Origin: Microvelia longipes
Taxonomy: Eukaryota; Arthropoda; Insecta; Hemiptera; Veliidae
Direction: 5' to 3'
DNA: 64,000 nt
NCBI GenBank assembly: GCA_018340805.1
Contig: JACMZG010001870.1
Coordinates: forward strand, 23,500,881-23,564,880
Shown: positions 1-12,019 of the stretch, one piece after another
How the letters are laid out: each line of letters starts with the position of its first letter
Position numbering within the stretch: position 1 is the stretch's first letter
Notes under the pieces: model-generated
Seen by the model: only the letters and a program-made list of their open reading frames with translations
Databases searched by the model: none
Told to the model about the DNA's origin: nothing
Program-made: the position numbers and the translations under genes

Positions 1-1600
1 CCTTCCCGCCAAAACATCATAATCAATACAAGCTCCAGTGTATTCCTAACCAGCTTATTACTAAGAACAAAACACGTGTTTTAACTGCGAATTTATCAGT
101 TATCTTGTGATTTTTATGTATGATTATTTCATTTTGAATTTATACACTTAGTCGATTTTATTTCTTTATTTTATTAAATTTTTAAATTAGTTGTAGAAAT
201 AATTTTTAAGTTACAGATACTGATTTTTTTCGTTTAACAGTTTTATTTGAACTTTTTTAATCAAGATAATAAAGTAAAACCTGAATATTATTTTTTGATT
301 TAATTACATTTGGACTGTTTTTAGTGCTCGTGGTATAAAATAGAGCACTTTTAATATTATACTTATGATATTATTATTTAGTTAATTATTATTGTACGCG
401 TTTAAATGTTATACTACTAAACAGTAAACACCGTATGAGTAATTGCGTGTTTAAATTTATAAATTTAAAAGTCTACATATTCAAGATTCCAATATAAAAA
501 TAAAATTTAGATGATTCCCTTCCAATAAGTGAGGTAATTATTTTTTGTTTTAAAATTGATGCCTTAGCAAAGTTCTCTAAAATATTCTTAAAATGTTTAC
601 TTCTGGGCATCACAACTAGTCCTGAAATCTAATGTTCGTGCCTAGTTTTAATCCTCTTGAATGAACCTAGCGGTAGTTATTTGTGATACAGGCACTAAGA
701 CACAACATTATAAAAATCATTCAATACGCCTTCCTTTTATACTTTTTCCTTATACCTACTACAGTAGGCAAGGAAAAGTAAAAAATATGTAATAGCGTCT
801 GTGTCCAGGTATATAGGGTGGTATGTATTAGTGTCTGTTAATTGTGTATGTATTTCTCCTTATGTTGCAAATAACTAAAACTAATAATTTATAAAAATAA
901 TAAAATTTCAAGCAAAGACTTTCTACGATAGAAATTAAAATCAATTTAAAGCTTGAGAATTATGGCTTGCCAATCACTCAGGTAACTAAACCAGATGGAT
1001 AAAATCTGTGCCAAGTTTATTCTATTAACATAGCTTGTGCTCTATCTTTTAAGTTGCTCCTAATACTTCTTGCTATAAACTTGTGACTGTACGGTTGGTA
1101 AAGAAAAAAATGTAAATAAACTGGTTAATATTAAGATTTCTAAACTGTAGTTTTTTATGCGAAGTGTAGTTAAACTTTTATCACGCAATATAATCAAAGA
1201 GAAGATTTATATCTTTTACTCTTAACTAACTTCTAACTTTTGTTTAACAAATAGATAGAACAGAATAAACCAAAAAAGTAATAAAAATTAAAGTTCTTCT
1301 AGTCAAAATTTATAAGTTGAGGCCCAGCAGGTATTGCACAAAGATATTTAAATAAAGTAGTGTGTTCTAGTTATTTAAATAAAGGATTTAATTTTTTTAA
1401 GGGTTTTACTTACCTTGTAGTTCGAGTTCAAGCAATTTGATATTTAATTCCTAAAATATCCTCTGATTTTTTTCTTTTTAAAAATATTAAGAAGATGAAT
1501 AAGATGCTATAAAAACTACATACAGCTCAGTGTAAAATAGGTCTTACCACTTTAAGAATGAACATAAATTATTTTCTAATTTTCAAATGATAAAATCTTG
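1..1600. other. AT-rich DNA, no gene seen
   Basis: No reading frame of note in either strand and no recognisable domain. Around 721-790 a short stretch with AGGCAAGGAAAAGTAAAAAA loosely resembles the end of a repeat near 39680-39740, but the match is too short to name a family. Confidence 0.5.
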
Positions 1601-1639
1601 CATAAATAACATATGAACATGATCAACCTGAATGATTGG

Positions 1640-1735
1640 TATGAAGAGAACGAAGAAATGTTTCTCTCCACGAAAGCAATAATTCGTTTACCACGTATTT
1701 TCAATCTATCATGAGGCCATCATCAGTAACATAAA
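1640..1735 (-). repeat. Degenerate repeat with CTGATGATGG...GAAAA motif
   Basis: On the minus strand CTGATGA (1720-1726) is followed, after GGCCTCATGATAGATT, by GAAAATACG. This arrangement resembles a hammerhead-ribozyme-like core and also a motif common at the ends of many animal mobile elements. A related arrangement is seen in the MITE at 17452-17736. No element boundaries are visible here. Confidence 0.25.
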
Positions 1736-1759
1736 ACAAATAAAAATAATCAAAAGAAA

Positions 1760-3490
1760 GACGGAAAGTACAAAAGACAAAATATAACATTAAATAGTAG
1801 CTTTCTTCCTCTTATTTTTCAACTTAATAATGTCAGTTGGTCTTGACGAGGTTGTGGAGTCGTGATTATTGCTTTTGTGGAAAAATTTTTTTTTCGTTCC
1901 CTTCATATGAACATGGCAACTTTGAACCGTTATTATTTTATGTGTAAGCTATTCGAAAACTCTCTCTTCTCTACTGAATAGCAGGATATAATATAAATAA
2001 AAATGAACAATTTAAAAGTTTATATAAAATAATAAAACTCTGAATTATTCCAAGTATAAATTATTAATTAAAACTTTCCTCTAAAAATAAATTAATAAGG
2101 AAGATAATAATTTAGCATTACAATTTTTTACTATATTTTTTACTTTTTTTACTATCATAAGATTTTTTTATGTAAGCGCACTGATTAAAATGTATAGACA
2201 CAGATAGGATATACTGATTATAATAAAGACGTAGATAGACAAAGGCTCTGAGTTGTGAAATTACCTTGTTGATCATAAAGAGGTAAATAAATATGAGGTA
2301 AACTCAACTAGTACATCACGTGAATCAAAACAAATTAGGCATAAATCAAAGATAATAATGTGTTTCTAACATTCGAACTTCAGAGCTGTCGAATATGACA
2401 CTGGTGTTGAACAAATTAAATAAAATACAAATGGTTTATTGACATCAAGTCGAATTTAATGGGTTGAAGGCAAGAGATAGACCGACGCGTGCGACAAACA
2501 GTTCTGAACGAGAGCTGCACATGATACTACGTTTCCTTGAAATATTAGAACATAAATGTTTCACTGTGATCATTATAACAAAAGATGTTGACAGTCCAAG
2601 TTAAAACTGAGATTTTAATTAGATGGTTGATATTAAGTTTTACTTGAAAAGAAATTATGAATAAATCATTAGTTTCAACTTTAGAATTGTGTCACCCAAA
2701 AAAAGGATTTAAGATGATCTGTTGAGAACTCACTCAGTAGTTAAAATTCCCTGACAATAATAATGGCTCTAAAAACTAGTCTTGTGGGGCTTCTTGTTCA
2801 CACCTGTACTTTTGGTTAAGAACTTCCCGATTTTCACTTACTACTGTAAAGCACCGACACCTCCCAGAGAGTTAAAATTTTATTGTGTAAAACTCCAGAC
2901 CCCTAGACATAAACGTTTAAGTCTATAAGAATATTCATTAGTTCAAAAATATTCACAATTATTTGCAATGACACTCTACTAAATTTTGGGAATGAGCCTC
3001 CCACTTCTTCTTAAATCCGCCTGGTGACCTTCTACACTTACGTAAAAAGTTTTGTACCTTTATTTCAATTGAAAAGTTCTAGGCTGATTTTAGTTGCGTT
3101 TCCTTTTATTATATTTGTTAGTTATTTCAATCAATCAATCTATTTTGGAATGATTAACGACCTTTATTTTTCCATCATACTTATCATCGATAAAATATTA
3201 CGTCTTGCTATAGCGATCTATTATTTGATTTAATACTGTTTCTTTATTCATTTTATATCTATTCCGTCTGATTAGTGAATTACATGAAAGGTTGACGTAT
3301 TTTAAACTTGTAAGACTATATATAATCTATTTTTAGTTGTGCTATTTTTATTTATGTATAAAAGTCCTTGCATGATTCTATAGCTGAAAAGATGAATGAA
3401 AAGATTCAACATCGTATACCATTGCAAGTACAGCTACTTGTGGATAAAATGACAAGTCTCGATAATTTTATACACGCCTTGGTATAAACC
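1760..3490. other. AT-rich DNA, no gene seen
   Basis: Only short open frames; the longest (3024-3233) has low-complexity hydrophobic composition and no homology I can recognise. No repeat structure is seen. Confidence 0.5.
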
Positions 3491-3494
3491 TCGG

Positions 3495-3572
3495 TGAATA
3501 AATCGGGTACGGAGAACCTCGCAACTTTTCCTATCTTTATCGGGTTTGCTACGCTCCCGACTTAAAATTATC
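3495..3572 (+). repeat. Dispersed GC-rich repeat, copy 1
   Basis: It opens with AAATCGGGTACGGAGAACCT and continues CTCGCAACTTTTCC..TATCGGGTTTGCTACGCTC. Related copies lie at 4666-4760 (+), 32805-32900 (+) and 34880-35035 (-). All are more GC-rich than their surroundings and most share the phrase ACTTCGGACTCGCTT downstream. It is probably a small non-autonomous element; no ORF. Confidence 0.5.
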
Positions 3573-3654
3573 TACTACATCCATAATACCAAAAATACTA
3601 GAGACAATTTTTACATTATGGTTTATTGTTAGAGTGAAAACGGCTATAGGTACA

Positions 3655-4056
3655 TTAATATTATAATAATATCTTTAAAGGGCGTGTCGTGTGGATAAAA
3701 AAATCATTTAAATTGACCAAGTAGAAGTGCAGAAAAAGAGGTTTGAAAATGACATTTTTGACGAGTTATTATTCTTATTCTTCCTGCGCTTTTTGTTGAC
3801 GCACCTACAGCCTAAACTAATGAATAGATTTTGAGGTATGAGGACTTTTTGGATTCGTCTTATGGTCGTATGCATTCCTGCTTAATAAAATATCTTACCA
3901 AAAACCACTTATGTGGTACAATACTCCCCGCCAAGTCTTTGGTCCAAAAAAGCAGGGAAATCAACTTTTCTGTCCCGCCAAGTCATGTCTGTATAGGGTA
4001 AAGACGGTCATAGGCGTTTCAAAGTGAAGTTGCTAGGTTGGCAATAGTTAAGGGTC
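3655..4056. repeat. Left inverted arm of foldback-like element
   Basis: The inner part (about 3893-4051) is an almost perfect inverted match to 6177-6340: ACCAAAAACCACTTATGTGG, CCCCGCCAAGTCTTTGGTCC, CCCGCCAAGTCATGTC and AGTGAAGTTGCTAGGTTGGC all recur in reverse complement. The outer part (3655-3892), including CACCTACAGCC..AAACT and ATGAGGACTTTTTGGATTCG, recurs at 53930-54170 in the same orientation and, inverted, in the subrepeats of the right arm. Long complex inverted ends with internal subrepeats resemble Foldback elements. Confidence 0.7.
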
Positions 4057-4659
4057 CTATTTATATTGAGAGGGAATCATCAGCTTCTTCTTCTTGGCGG
4101 CAAGCCAGAGGTGTGAACGAGTTTTATATTTCTTTTTCTATATTTTGAGATATCAAAAAATTCATAACAGGTGGAGATTAATCATAACAGATTTTAGCAG
4201 TTATCGTAATTGCAGCAGTTTTACTTACCTGCATAGATTTAGGAGTATACAAAAGAAATGAATGAACAAATGAAACGATAAGGATATGATATAATCCGGC
4301 ACTATACCCTATATACCCTTGCAAACAGCTACCATAAGTGTAACTCACCAAACATTTTTGGTGAGTTAAGTTAATATTATAATTTTTTGCAAGATATTAT
4401 CAAAAAGATTAAATGTTACTTATTTTTTGATTATATCATTTCTTTGATTTAGGAAACATAATAGAGGAGTCACGATTTTAAAAGTTTTAGTAATTTTGAA
4501 CCATGCTAATAAAGATGTAACCTTTTTGTGACTTGCTGAAATATTTTGGGAAATTTTTTTCATAATACACATAGATGCTCACAATAAATTATCAATATTA
4601 ACAGTTTTAGTACAGGTATTTTTAACAAAATGTTTTTTTTTATTTGAAAGATTTTTTTT

Positions 4660-4885
4660 AAAACGAAAAATCGGGTGCGGGGTACCTCGGAACTTTTCTA
4701 TATATCGGATTTGCTAAGCTCATCCTCTCTACTTCGGACTCGCTTCCCTCGTCCCCTTAATATACGATTCGCCAAATGGATATTGCAACACGTTGCAGAC
4801 TCGCTTCACTTATCCTCAGATAGTAAATACATCCGTTTTATTCTCAGCGGTCACCAATACAGCACTGACCTCGCTCAATGCTGAT
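4660..4885 (+). repeat. Dispersed GC-rich repeat, copy 2
   Basis: Copy of the family at 3495, inside the foldback-like element: CGGGTGCGGGGTACCTCGGA, then TATCGGATTTGCTAAGCTC and ACTTCGGACTCGCTTCCCTC. An open frame of 69 codons crosses it, but its sequence is just the translated repeat and is not counted as a gene. Confidence 0.5.
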
Positions 4886-5084
4886 TAACTTTTATAAGTA
4901 AGTTAAGTTAAGTTTTTGTAAATAATAAACTCCGTGCTGTAGGTTTATTCTTTTTATAATTTTATTAGACATACTAAGAAAATTCTATTTGTTAGGTATA
5001 AGAGGTCCTCTTTTTGACATTTTACCGTCGTTTTTGGTTAAAAAAAAATTTACGTAAATATAAATGACTATAAATCTCATACTT

Positions 5085-6150
5085 TTTTTTAGAAATACTG
5101 GAGTGCCCCAGGGAAGTATTCTAGGACCGTTACTTTTCCTTCTTTTTATAAATGATTTGCCAAAATGGCTAAAATCAGTATGTCCTGACTGCTACATAGC
5201 TAATTATGCTGACGATACCATTGTAATTATTTCAGCGAAAACCATTACTTAGAGTTAAAATTAAATATTATTTGCCAAGCGTTCTTTAGACTGGTGCATT
5301 GCTAAAAACAGTTCAAAAACAGTTTCTGTCATTTTCACCAAGAGAAATATTAAAAGACCTTTAACTTTTTATATACAGAGCAGTTCAGTTAAAACAGTTT
5401 CTTTTACTAAGTTACTAGGTATGATAACGATAGTGATCTAAAGTTTTCTCAGCATGTCGATAAAATTATTAGTAAACTCAGCTCTTGTTTAGTTTTACTC
5501 AGAAAGCTTAGGCAATTCAACTCATTAGAAGTATTATGTTATACTATGGCTGGGCTTATCCGCATCTTGCAAATCACATTTTATCATGGGGTAATACTTC
5601 ACAACCAAATAGAGTGTTTATATTACAAAAAAGAATAATTAGAACAATCTATGAAGTAGAGCCTCGTAGGTCAGCAAAACAGTTGTTTCAAAAAAATAAA
5701 TTAATCACCCTGTACTCAATTTTTATATTAGAAGCTTGTAAATGTGTCATCACAAATCCAGATCAGATCAACACTCATGATAGTCTGCATCATTTTGATA
5801 CTAGGAATAAAATCAAATACTGTCTTCCTCAATGTAGGACTGACTTATTTAGATCTTCTCCGCTTAACATCAGCATTCGTTATTTAATAACTTGCCAGCT
5901 ATATAAAAATATTTTAACTACTAAGGCGAGAATCAAGCAATTAAGCATTTCTAGTCGACAAAGCTTATTACAGCCTAAAGATATTCATCTTAAATTTTCA
6001 TTTTATTGTATTCTTTTTATTTATATTACGATTTGATTAGTTTTTGTTATTGTTATTGTTATTGTTATTATTTTGTTGTGTTTTTCTTGTTGTATATTGA
6101 CATATTGAACCTTTTGTTAAGCTATTCAATAATATATAATAAATACCTCT
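5085..6150 (+). mobile_element. LINE reverse transcriptase remnant (CR1/Jockey-like)
   Basis: A non-LTR retrotransposon piece that has lost its endonuclease and the first half of its reverse transcriptase. It begins near the RT block [13 protein letters not shown] (about 5098-5140), followed by FINDLPKWL and the catalytic YADDT at about 5205-5220. The frame then breaks repeatedly. Downstream SLDWCIAKNSSKT and FSQHVDKIISKLSS mark the RT thumb, and 5536-6036 is the C-terminal region (ILSWGN, FILQKRIIRTIY). The 3' end has GTTATT repeats and AATAAA near 6138. It lies between the arms of the foldback-like element, so it was captured by it or inserted into it. Confidence 0.8.
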
Positions 6151-6175
6151 ATAGGTGATTTACTTATCTGGCACT

Positions 6176-7060
6176 TCCCTTAACTATTGCCAACCTAGCA
6201 ACTTCACTTTGAAACGCCTATGACCATCTCCACCCAATACGGACATGACTTGGCGGGACAAAAAAGTTGATTTCTCTACTTTTTTGGACCAAAGACTTGG
6301 CGGGGAGCATTTTACCACATAAGTGGTTTTTGGTAAGATTCCATGACTTTTTGTACGGCTCCTGTTTTATGTAAAAACAGAAAAGTTAACATAATGCGTG
6401 TAGTAGATAAAGTTGTAAGAGTGTCAAGGTATTGTATATACTTATACGTATTGTATACTTATACGTACGTATTGTATATAGTATATACTCAAGCTTTGTT
6501 TTCTGCTTGTTTTCTGATAAATTTGGATTTATGATACAGGAATGTTAAAAAGGCATCAGAAAAAAGTCCTCAAACACCAAATTAATTCATTAGTAAGAAT
6601 GCAGATGGGCAATTAAAAAAGCGTTCGCTAGCTTAGTTTCTAGCGCCGTGTTTAGCACAGGAATGTCGAAATTGAGATTTTATCAGGTTGGACTACACAC
6701 AGGCATAAGACAAATTCAAAAAGTCGCCACACATTAAAATCCGTTCAGTATTTGAACGGATTCAGTAGTTTATTGTATTTAGTAGTTTAGGCTGCAGATT
6801 AGTTTTTCGCTACGCGTTAAGCGTAAGAACGTCAAATTTGAGATTTTATAAAGTAGGAATACACACGAGAATAAGACGAATCTAAACAGTCCTCACATAT
6901 CAAAACCCGTTCAGTAGTTGAGGCAGTAGGTGAGTCAATGTATAAAACTTCCGTTCGCTAGCTTAGTTTTTCGCTTCGCGTACAGCGTAGGAATGTTCAA
7001 TTTAAGATTTTATGAGGTAGGAATGCACACTTTTTTACTTTCCTTCTTGACTTGGCGGAG
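6176..7060. repeat. Right inverted arm of foldback-like element with subrepeats
   Basis: Positions 6177-6340 are the reverse complement of about 3893-4051. Beyond it, a unit of about 165 bp is repeated roughly 2.3 times (landmarks 6655, 6821, 6985: AGGAATGTCGAAATTGAGAT and variants, followed by an ATTTTAT..AGGTAGGAATGCACAC phrase). These subrepeats are reverse complements of the outer left arm at 3700-3890. The phrase GCGTTCGCTAGCTTAGTTT recurs between them. Confidence 0.7.
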
Positions 7061-7574
7061 GGGAACGCTGCTGCGTTCCTAAATCAAATTCGACATTCTT
7101 GGTAAAAATAATCAATCTTTTGGTCTAGTTTTGCTTCTTGAAAATATTTTTGTATGATGTCATAAACCGCGTAAAATGTGCAAGTTTTATCTCGCAATCA
7201 ACATAAGTTCAATTTGTATCGAATGACATATCTACGTTTTGGTTAGAAATCAGAATGGTATGTCTACGTTTAGGTTAGAAATAAGAAAAACCGTTTTTTG
7301 AGTTGACTCTCAAAAAAGTGTATTAAAATGTGTCATGAGTATACCTGTGTATAATAAACAATCATAAAAAACTTTATTGTTATATGGCAATTAGATCTAT
7401 GGTTTTTGTTGAATCACTTGATTTAAACAGCATCTAGCTGTTTATAGGTGGTTGGGTGACTTCTGAGATAAAAACTAATATTTCCTGTCTTAAGGCGAGT
7501 GAAGCGAGTCGGAAGTGGTGATAATGTGCGTATGGAAACCGATAAGGCAAAGAAAAAATTCAAGGTACCCTGTA

Positions 7575-7890
7575 CGTGCTTTTTTAAACCTTGAATTCTC
7601 ATAGCTAAGGACTGTACGTAGTTTTTTAAACCTTGAAATCTCATAGATAAGGACTGTACGTAGTTTTTTAACCTTGAATTTCATAGCTAAGGACTGTACG
7701 TGGTTTTATAAACATTCAATTCTCATAGCTAAGGACTTGTACGGTTGGTTTTTAACCTTGAATTTCCATAGCTAGGACTGTACGTGGTTTTTAAACATTC
7801 TAGTGACGTGGGTTTTTTAAACATTCAATTCACATAGCTAAGGACTGTACGTGGTTTTTTAAACTTGAATTCTCATAGCTAAGGAATGCA
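7575..7890. repeat. Minisatellite, unit about 43 bp
   Basis: Roughly seven imperfect copies of a unit containing CTCATAGCTAAGGACTGTAC followed by GTRGTTTTTTAAACCTTGAAT. Copies differ by indels. Two overlapping minus-strand open frames here are only translated repeat. Confidence 0.8.
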
Positions 7891-7899
7891 TTTTATAAA

Positions 7900-8690
7900 G
7901 GAAGTATCAAAGGGTTAATACTTGTGGTTTGACTTATTTCAATTTGTAATTGCATACTGTGGACATAGAACTACAAACAATAATGATACTTTAGCGAGGG
8001 GTTTACGCACGTGCAGAACCCACTGTTTACACGTAGGGTGAGGACACGTTTCACTTCACGTGTATCTGTCATCACTCCCTTGATATCTTAATACTACGAA
8101 ATTATCCTTTATTTTACTTGCAGATCTAGTTTAGATGTTGATGTATTAGTTGTTTTCACTTATTCTGATTGTTTGTATGATGAATAGCCTGTCGTGTAAC
8201 CACAGTCCTAGAATATGCCATGTGTGTAGTCATAGTTCTGATTTGAATTAATCGAATTAAAAATATTTTAAAATCCCCTATTCAGGTCGTTCATGTATTT
8301 ATAAAATTATTTTTACTTTTCACACCAACTACCAAGGTATATAGAAAAGCACCGTGTTTTTAATAAAGTTATGAAACTGAAATTTATCTGTCATATCCGT
8401 TTCAGAGGTTTTTTACCTGTTTGTAAAACTTTGGCTGTGGCACCATTGCCGTTTGTTAATGATTCAGTACATAATTAGGTTCTTATAAAACACAAATGTG
8501 GCAAGCATGTAGTCCTATTTTCGACCAAGAGCTATGCCATTTTTTATTGGAGAATTTTTCTTTGAAATAACGTTGAAGTGAAAACTCATAAAATGACTTC
8601 GGTACTAATGTACCTCCCACTCCCACATAATAAACGAATAAACCTGTATACGAACTTTCATTTTCAATAAAACTTTAAATGGAATTTTAA
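7900..8690. other. Unannotated AT-rich stretch
   Basis: No coding frame or repeat structure is seen, apart from a short ATCCGTTTCAGAGGT phrase at about 8394 that also occurs in repeats at 24205 and 33504. Confidence 0.4.
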
Positions 8691-8694
8691 TTTA

Positions 8695-9165
8695 TCCCTT
8701 TTCTTGCTTAAGGATCCGGTTTATTCTTTAAACATAGCAGCTACTCAATTTCAAGCACTACTAGTGACTCATTTTTTCTGTATTTTTCGAAGGAAATGCG
8801 CTAAAATCTTTAAATAATCTAACCATGAAACCAACTGAGCATTAAACTAGTGCAAATAATGGTGTGCACCGCCAATTTTAGAGGCATAGTTATATATAAC
8901 CAGCAGGATAATTATGCGCATAATAAAAATACAGATAACTAGAGTTACGAGGCGCTGAATCGAATAAATTCGGTCCGAAGTCGATACGAACACTAATTGA
9001 CCAAATATCGAAAAAACCGTTTAAAATAACAGAAAACCAAAATAACGGTAAGTAAAAAATAACTTTCGGAAAGGGTGTCGTTTTCGATGTTTTATGGGTC
9101 GCGGAATCAAATAAAACTGGTCTGAAGTCGATATGACTACTCAAAGATACAGTTCCCACGTTCGA
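8695..9165. repeat. Truncated MITE plus tandem units, copy of 24478-25092
   Basis: 8695-8960 matches the MITE at 24759-25092 (TTCTTGCTTAAGG, AAGGAAATGCGCTAAAA, AAACTAGTGCAAATAAT, GGATAATTATGCGCAT) but lacks the closing inverted repeat. It runs straight into two units of about 150 bp starting GAATCGAATAAATTCGGTCC (about 8957 and 9107). These match units at 24478 and 24626, which there precede the MITE. The order of the two modules is therefore swapped between the loci. Confidence 0.65.
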
Positions 9166-9869
9166 ATCTTGGTACCAGCACTATTTTTTTTATGGACTTA
9201 TTATTAGTATTTAAGTGTATAACTTCAAAATAATTTTGGTGCAGACGTCCGCAAGCCGGGCGAATTTTCTTTGAAGAGCTTATAGTAGCTCAGAAGTATA
9301 AACTGAGCTACAAATAATGCTGTGCCGTGTAGTGGTGTACAATCTATGGGATAATTATGCGCATTTTCTTAAAATTATTTAAAAAAAAAATTAAATAACA
9401 CATTTTGACACTATTGCACAGTTTATTTAATATGTACCCAAAAATTAAGCAAAACTTGGGTTGATAAGCAAGAAAGCGCAAATTTAAAATAAAATTTTAA
9501 ATCTTCCTCTGCGCCAGAATTATTTGTTTAATATGTCTTATTTGTCAAAAAGTATTCGGTATAGTTTGTAAACGTCATAACTGATAAAGATACCAGATAT
9601 AATTCATTGCTGAGAATGCCAAAACATAAATCTTTGCTTTATGAAAGCGAAGGATACAATAAATTTATTAAATGATGTAACTTACAGCCAAATAAAATAA
9701 AAAATCTAGAATGTGATAATTTTTTAATCTTACATTAAATAAAATACCTTATAGAAAAATAATTTTACAGCTTAAATGAAATAGGTCAAGATAGGTTTAA
9801 ATGTATGAAAAGAAATTTTTAGAATTAAATATCTTTTTCATGTTTCACTTTCCTATGATTATAAAAGTG
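9166..9869. other. Unannotated AT-rich stretch
   Basis: A B-box-like GTTCGAATCTTGG lies near 9163-9175, but no matching A box or tRNA fold was found. Otherwise no gene or repeat was recognised. Confidence 0.4.
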
Positions 9870-10205
9870 ATGAATTAGTTCAATAGTTTGTTCTTTGCAG
9901 CACTAGAAAGTTTATAGAACTCCATCTCATTAATATTAATATTAGGGGTATATATTAATTGAATAAATCATTCAAAACTTTTTATTGAACTCAAGTCCCC
10001 TTGATCAAGCCTGAGAAGAATTAATTCTTTAATGAATCAAGTAATATTTTAAAATAATTGTAGATTAACTTTACACTTTAAATATATGTAATAATATGTA
10101 TTTTAGAACTACTTGCGTATTGTTTATTGTTGTACTTATTGTATGTACTTTTGTGTTTATTAAAATGAATCATTAAATTATTTATTAAATAAATAAATTA
10201 TATAT
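9870..10205 (+). repeat. Probable LINE 3' end remnant
   Basis: 9875-10010 (CAATAGTTTGTTCTTTGCAG, GAATAAATCATTCAAA, AAGTCCCCTTGATCAAGC) matches 32318-32435. The downstream end is a tail of ATTTATTAAATAAATAAATT type, as found at the 3' ends of LINEs elsewhere in this window. No RT motif remains. Confidence 0.4.
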
Positions 10206-10935
10206 AAATCACCTATTTACTTTTTTTGACGCGCTCTACTAAGTTTTTACAAAAGACAATGAAATAACTAAAAATATGTTTAACAATGAACTATATTTTG
10301 TAAAAATTAATTGTTTATTTAGAGGTATAATTAGGAGAAAAGGTAAAAAATATCAATTTTCTTTTAAAAGTTTAATTTGATTAGATAGCGTTTATGAAAA
10401 TAATTATTTACTATTGCAATAAAATTGAAGCAATAAAATAAAAAAAGAATGATAAACGAAAGACTTCCGAAAAAACACACCATTAGTCCCATGCCTTCGT
10501 TTAAGTAATACCCTCAAAAGTAAACAAAACATCAGCTCTATCTGTTTACAATGATATAAAGGGCTAAGATATTAGCATGAAAAGGATTTATAAAAACAGA
10601 TTATGACAGCTGTATTTGACGCTACTTAACCCTTTAAAAAAACAATATATGTATTTAAATTATTGCGTGCATTAGAATTATAAAAAGTTCTTTTTTACCT
10701 TAACTGCTTTGGCTTCTACGATGGTGATCACGCAAATTTAGATCTTTATTTCATGCTTGCTTGTATGGTGGGCGGTAGTGTCCACTTATTAGAATACAAA
10801 TTGAACTTTGGCTTATCAAATAAGATGATAAACTCAACGTTTCCTTCACGAAATCCTTAAAGATGTAGTAATGTATGCAACTATCTTCTATGGCTATAAT
10901 ACTTAACATAGCATAGCAAACGTTACGCCTCTGAG
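10206..10935. other. Unannotated AT-rich stretch
   Basis: No gene, repeat or element recognised. Confidence 0.4.
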
Positions 10936-10937
10936 TT

Positions 10938-11273
10938 ATATCGATGTAATCACGCTGTAGTTTTTGGATCGATGGAAATCACCTGTATTTTTGGATCGAT
11001 GAAATCACCCGGTAGTTTTTGGATCGATGGAAATCACCCGGTAGTTTTTGGATCGACGGAATCAAGTTTTTTGGATCGGAAATCACCCGGGTAGTTTTTG
11101 GATCGATGGAAATCACCCGGTAGTTTTTGGATCGATGGAAACACCGGTAGTTTTTTGGATCGATGGAAATGGTAGTTTTTTTGGAATCGACGGGAAATCA
11201 CCCGGTAGGTTTTTGGATCGATGGAAATCACCCGGTAGTTTTTGGATCGATGGAAATCACCCGGTAGTTTTTG
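10938..11273. repeat. Minisatellite, 29-bp unit
   Basis: About eleven copies of a unit reading GGATCGATGGAAATCACC then CGGTAGTTTTT. Several copies have 1-5 base indels (for example 11135-11200). Because 29 is not a multiple of three, the open frames on both strands here are accidental. Confidence 0.9.
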
Positions 11274-11279
11274 GCTATT

Positions 11280-12015
11280 TTAGAACATCCGATTGGTTCT
11301 TGGCTGTAAAAAAAGTTAAATAGCCACGCTGGCAAAAACTTAATCGATTAACTTTATAGTACATACACTCTCTATTTAGCATAATTGAAGGAAATAAGAA
11401 ATTGGTTACCGTGAATACTTGCTGAAATAATTATGTAGTGTTTAGATCTTGAGAAGAAATGCAAATTATGGCGTTGGTTTGACAGGCAATTAGCTTCTAA
11501 GAAAGCTTCTGCGCAAATAAATGTGCACAGAACCTATCCTAGGCCTGGTGTTAATAAAGTTACTTGTCACATAGAATCCTTTTCTTCCCTCTTGGAAAAA
11601 AATCTTAGTGTACCCAAAAGATTCTCTCTCCTCTTTTTTCTGCTGCCGCATTTAGATGCACCAGTAACTAGTAAGCCACCTGTTTTCAGTATAAAGGGGG
11701 GGGGAGGTATAGTTAACATTAACATTTTTAAAGTTTAAACAACATGTTCTGATGTAAAACAATATTTCATGTTGGATCATGTTTTTATCCCTCCAGTAAA
11801 GAATACAAAAGAAACAACTTGGCTCCCTTTTTTAGATGCTAGTATTCGTTTTTTAAAGGGCTATTATACTTAGCTATTAAGCTCTTAAAAATGCCCTTGT
11901 CCAGATGCCTTGCTAGCTTTGAAGATTTAAGTTAAGCAAATAGATCATAACTATAAATCAAAGTCGCAAATTTTATGAATGCTTGTAAGAGTAATATATA
12001 ATTTTTCTTATTTAC
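11280..12015. other. Unannotated stretch
   Basis: Holds a poly-G run at 11696-11703 and a short open frame (11523-11738) with no recognisable domain. No gene supported. Confidence 0.4.
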
Positions 12016-12019
12016 TATA

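Noticed and set aside
9160..9180. B-box-like GTTCGAATCTTGG suggesting a tRNA or SINE
   Set aside because: No A box at the right distance and no cloverleaf; it falls in a dispersed repeat.
11034..11323. Open frames on both strands with repeated WIDGNHP-like peptides
   Set aside because: They come from the 29-bp minisatellite; the period is not a multiple of three and the strands mirror each other.
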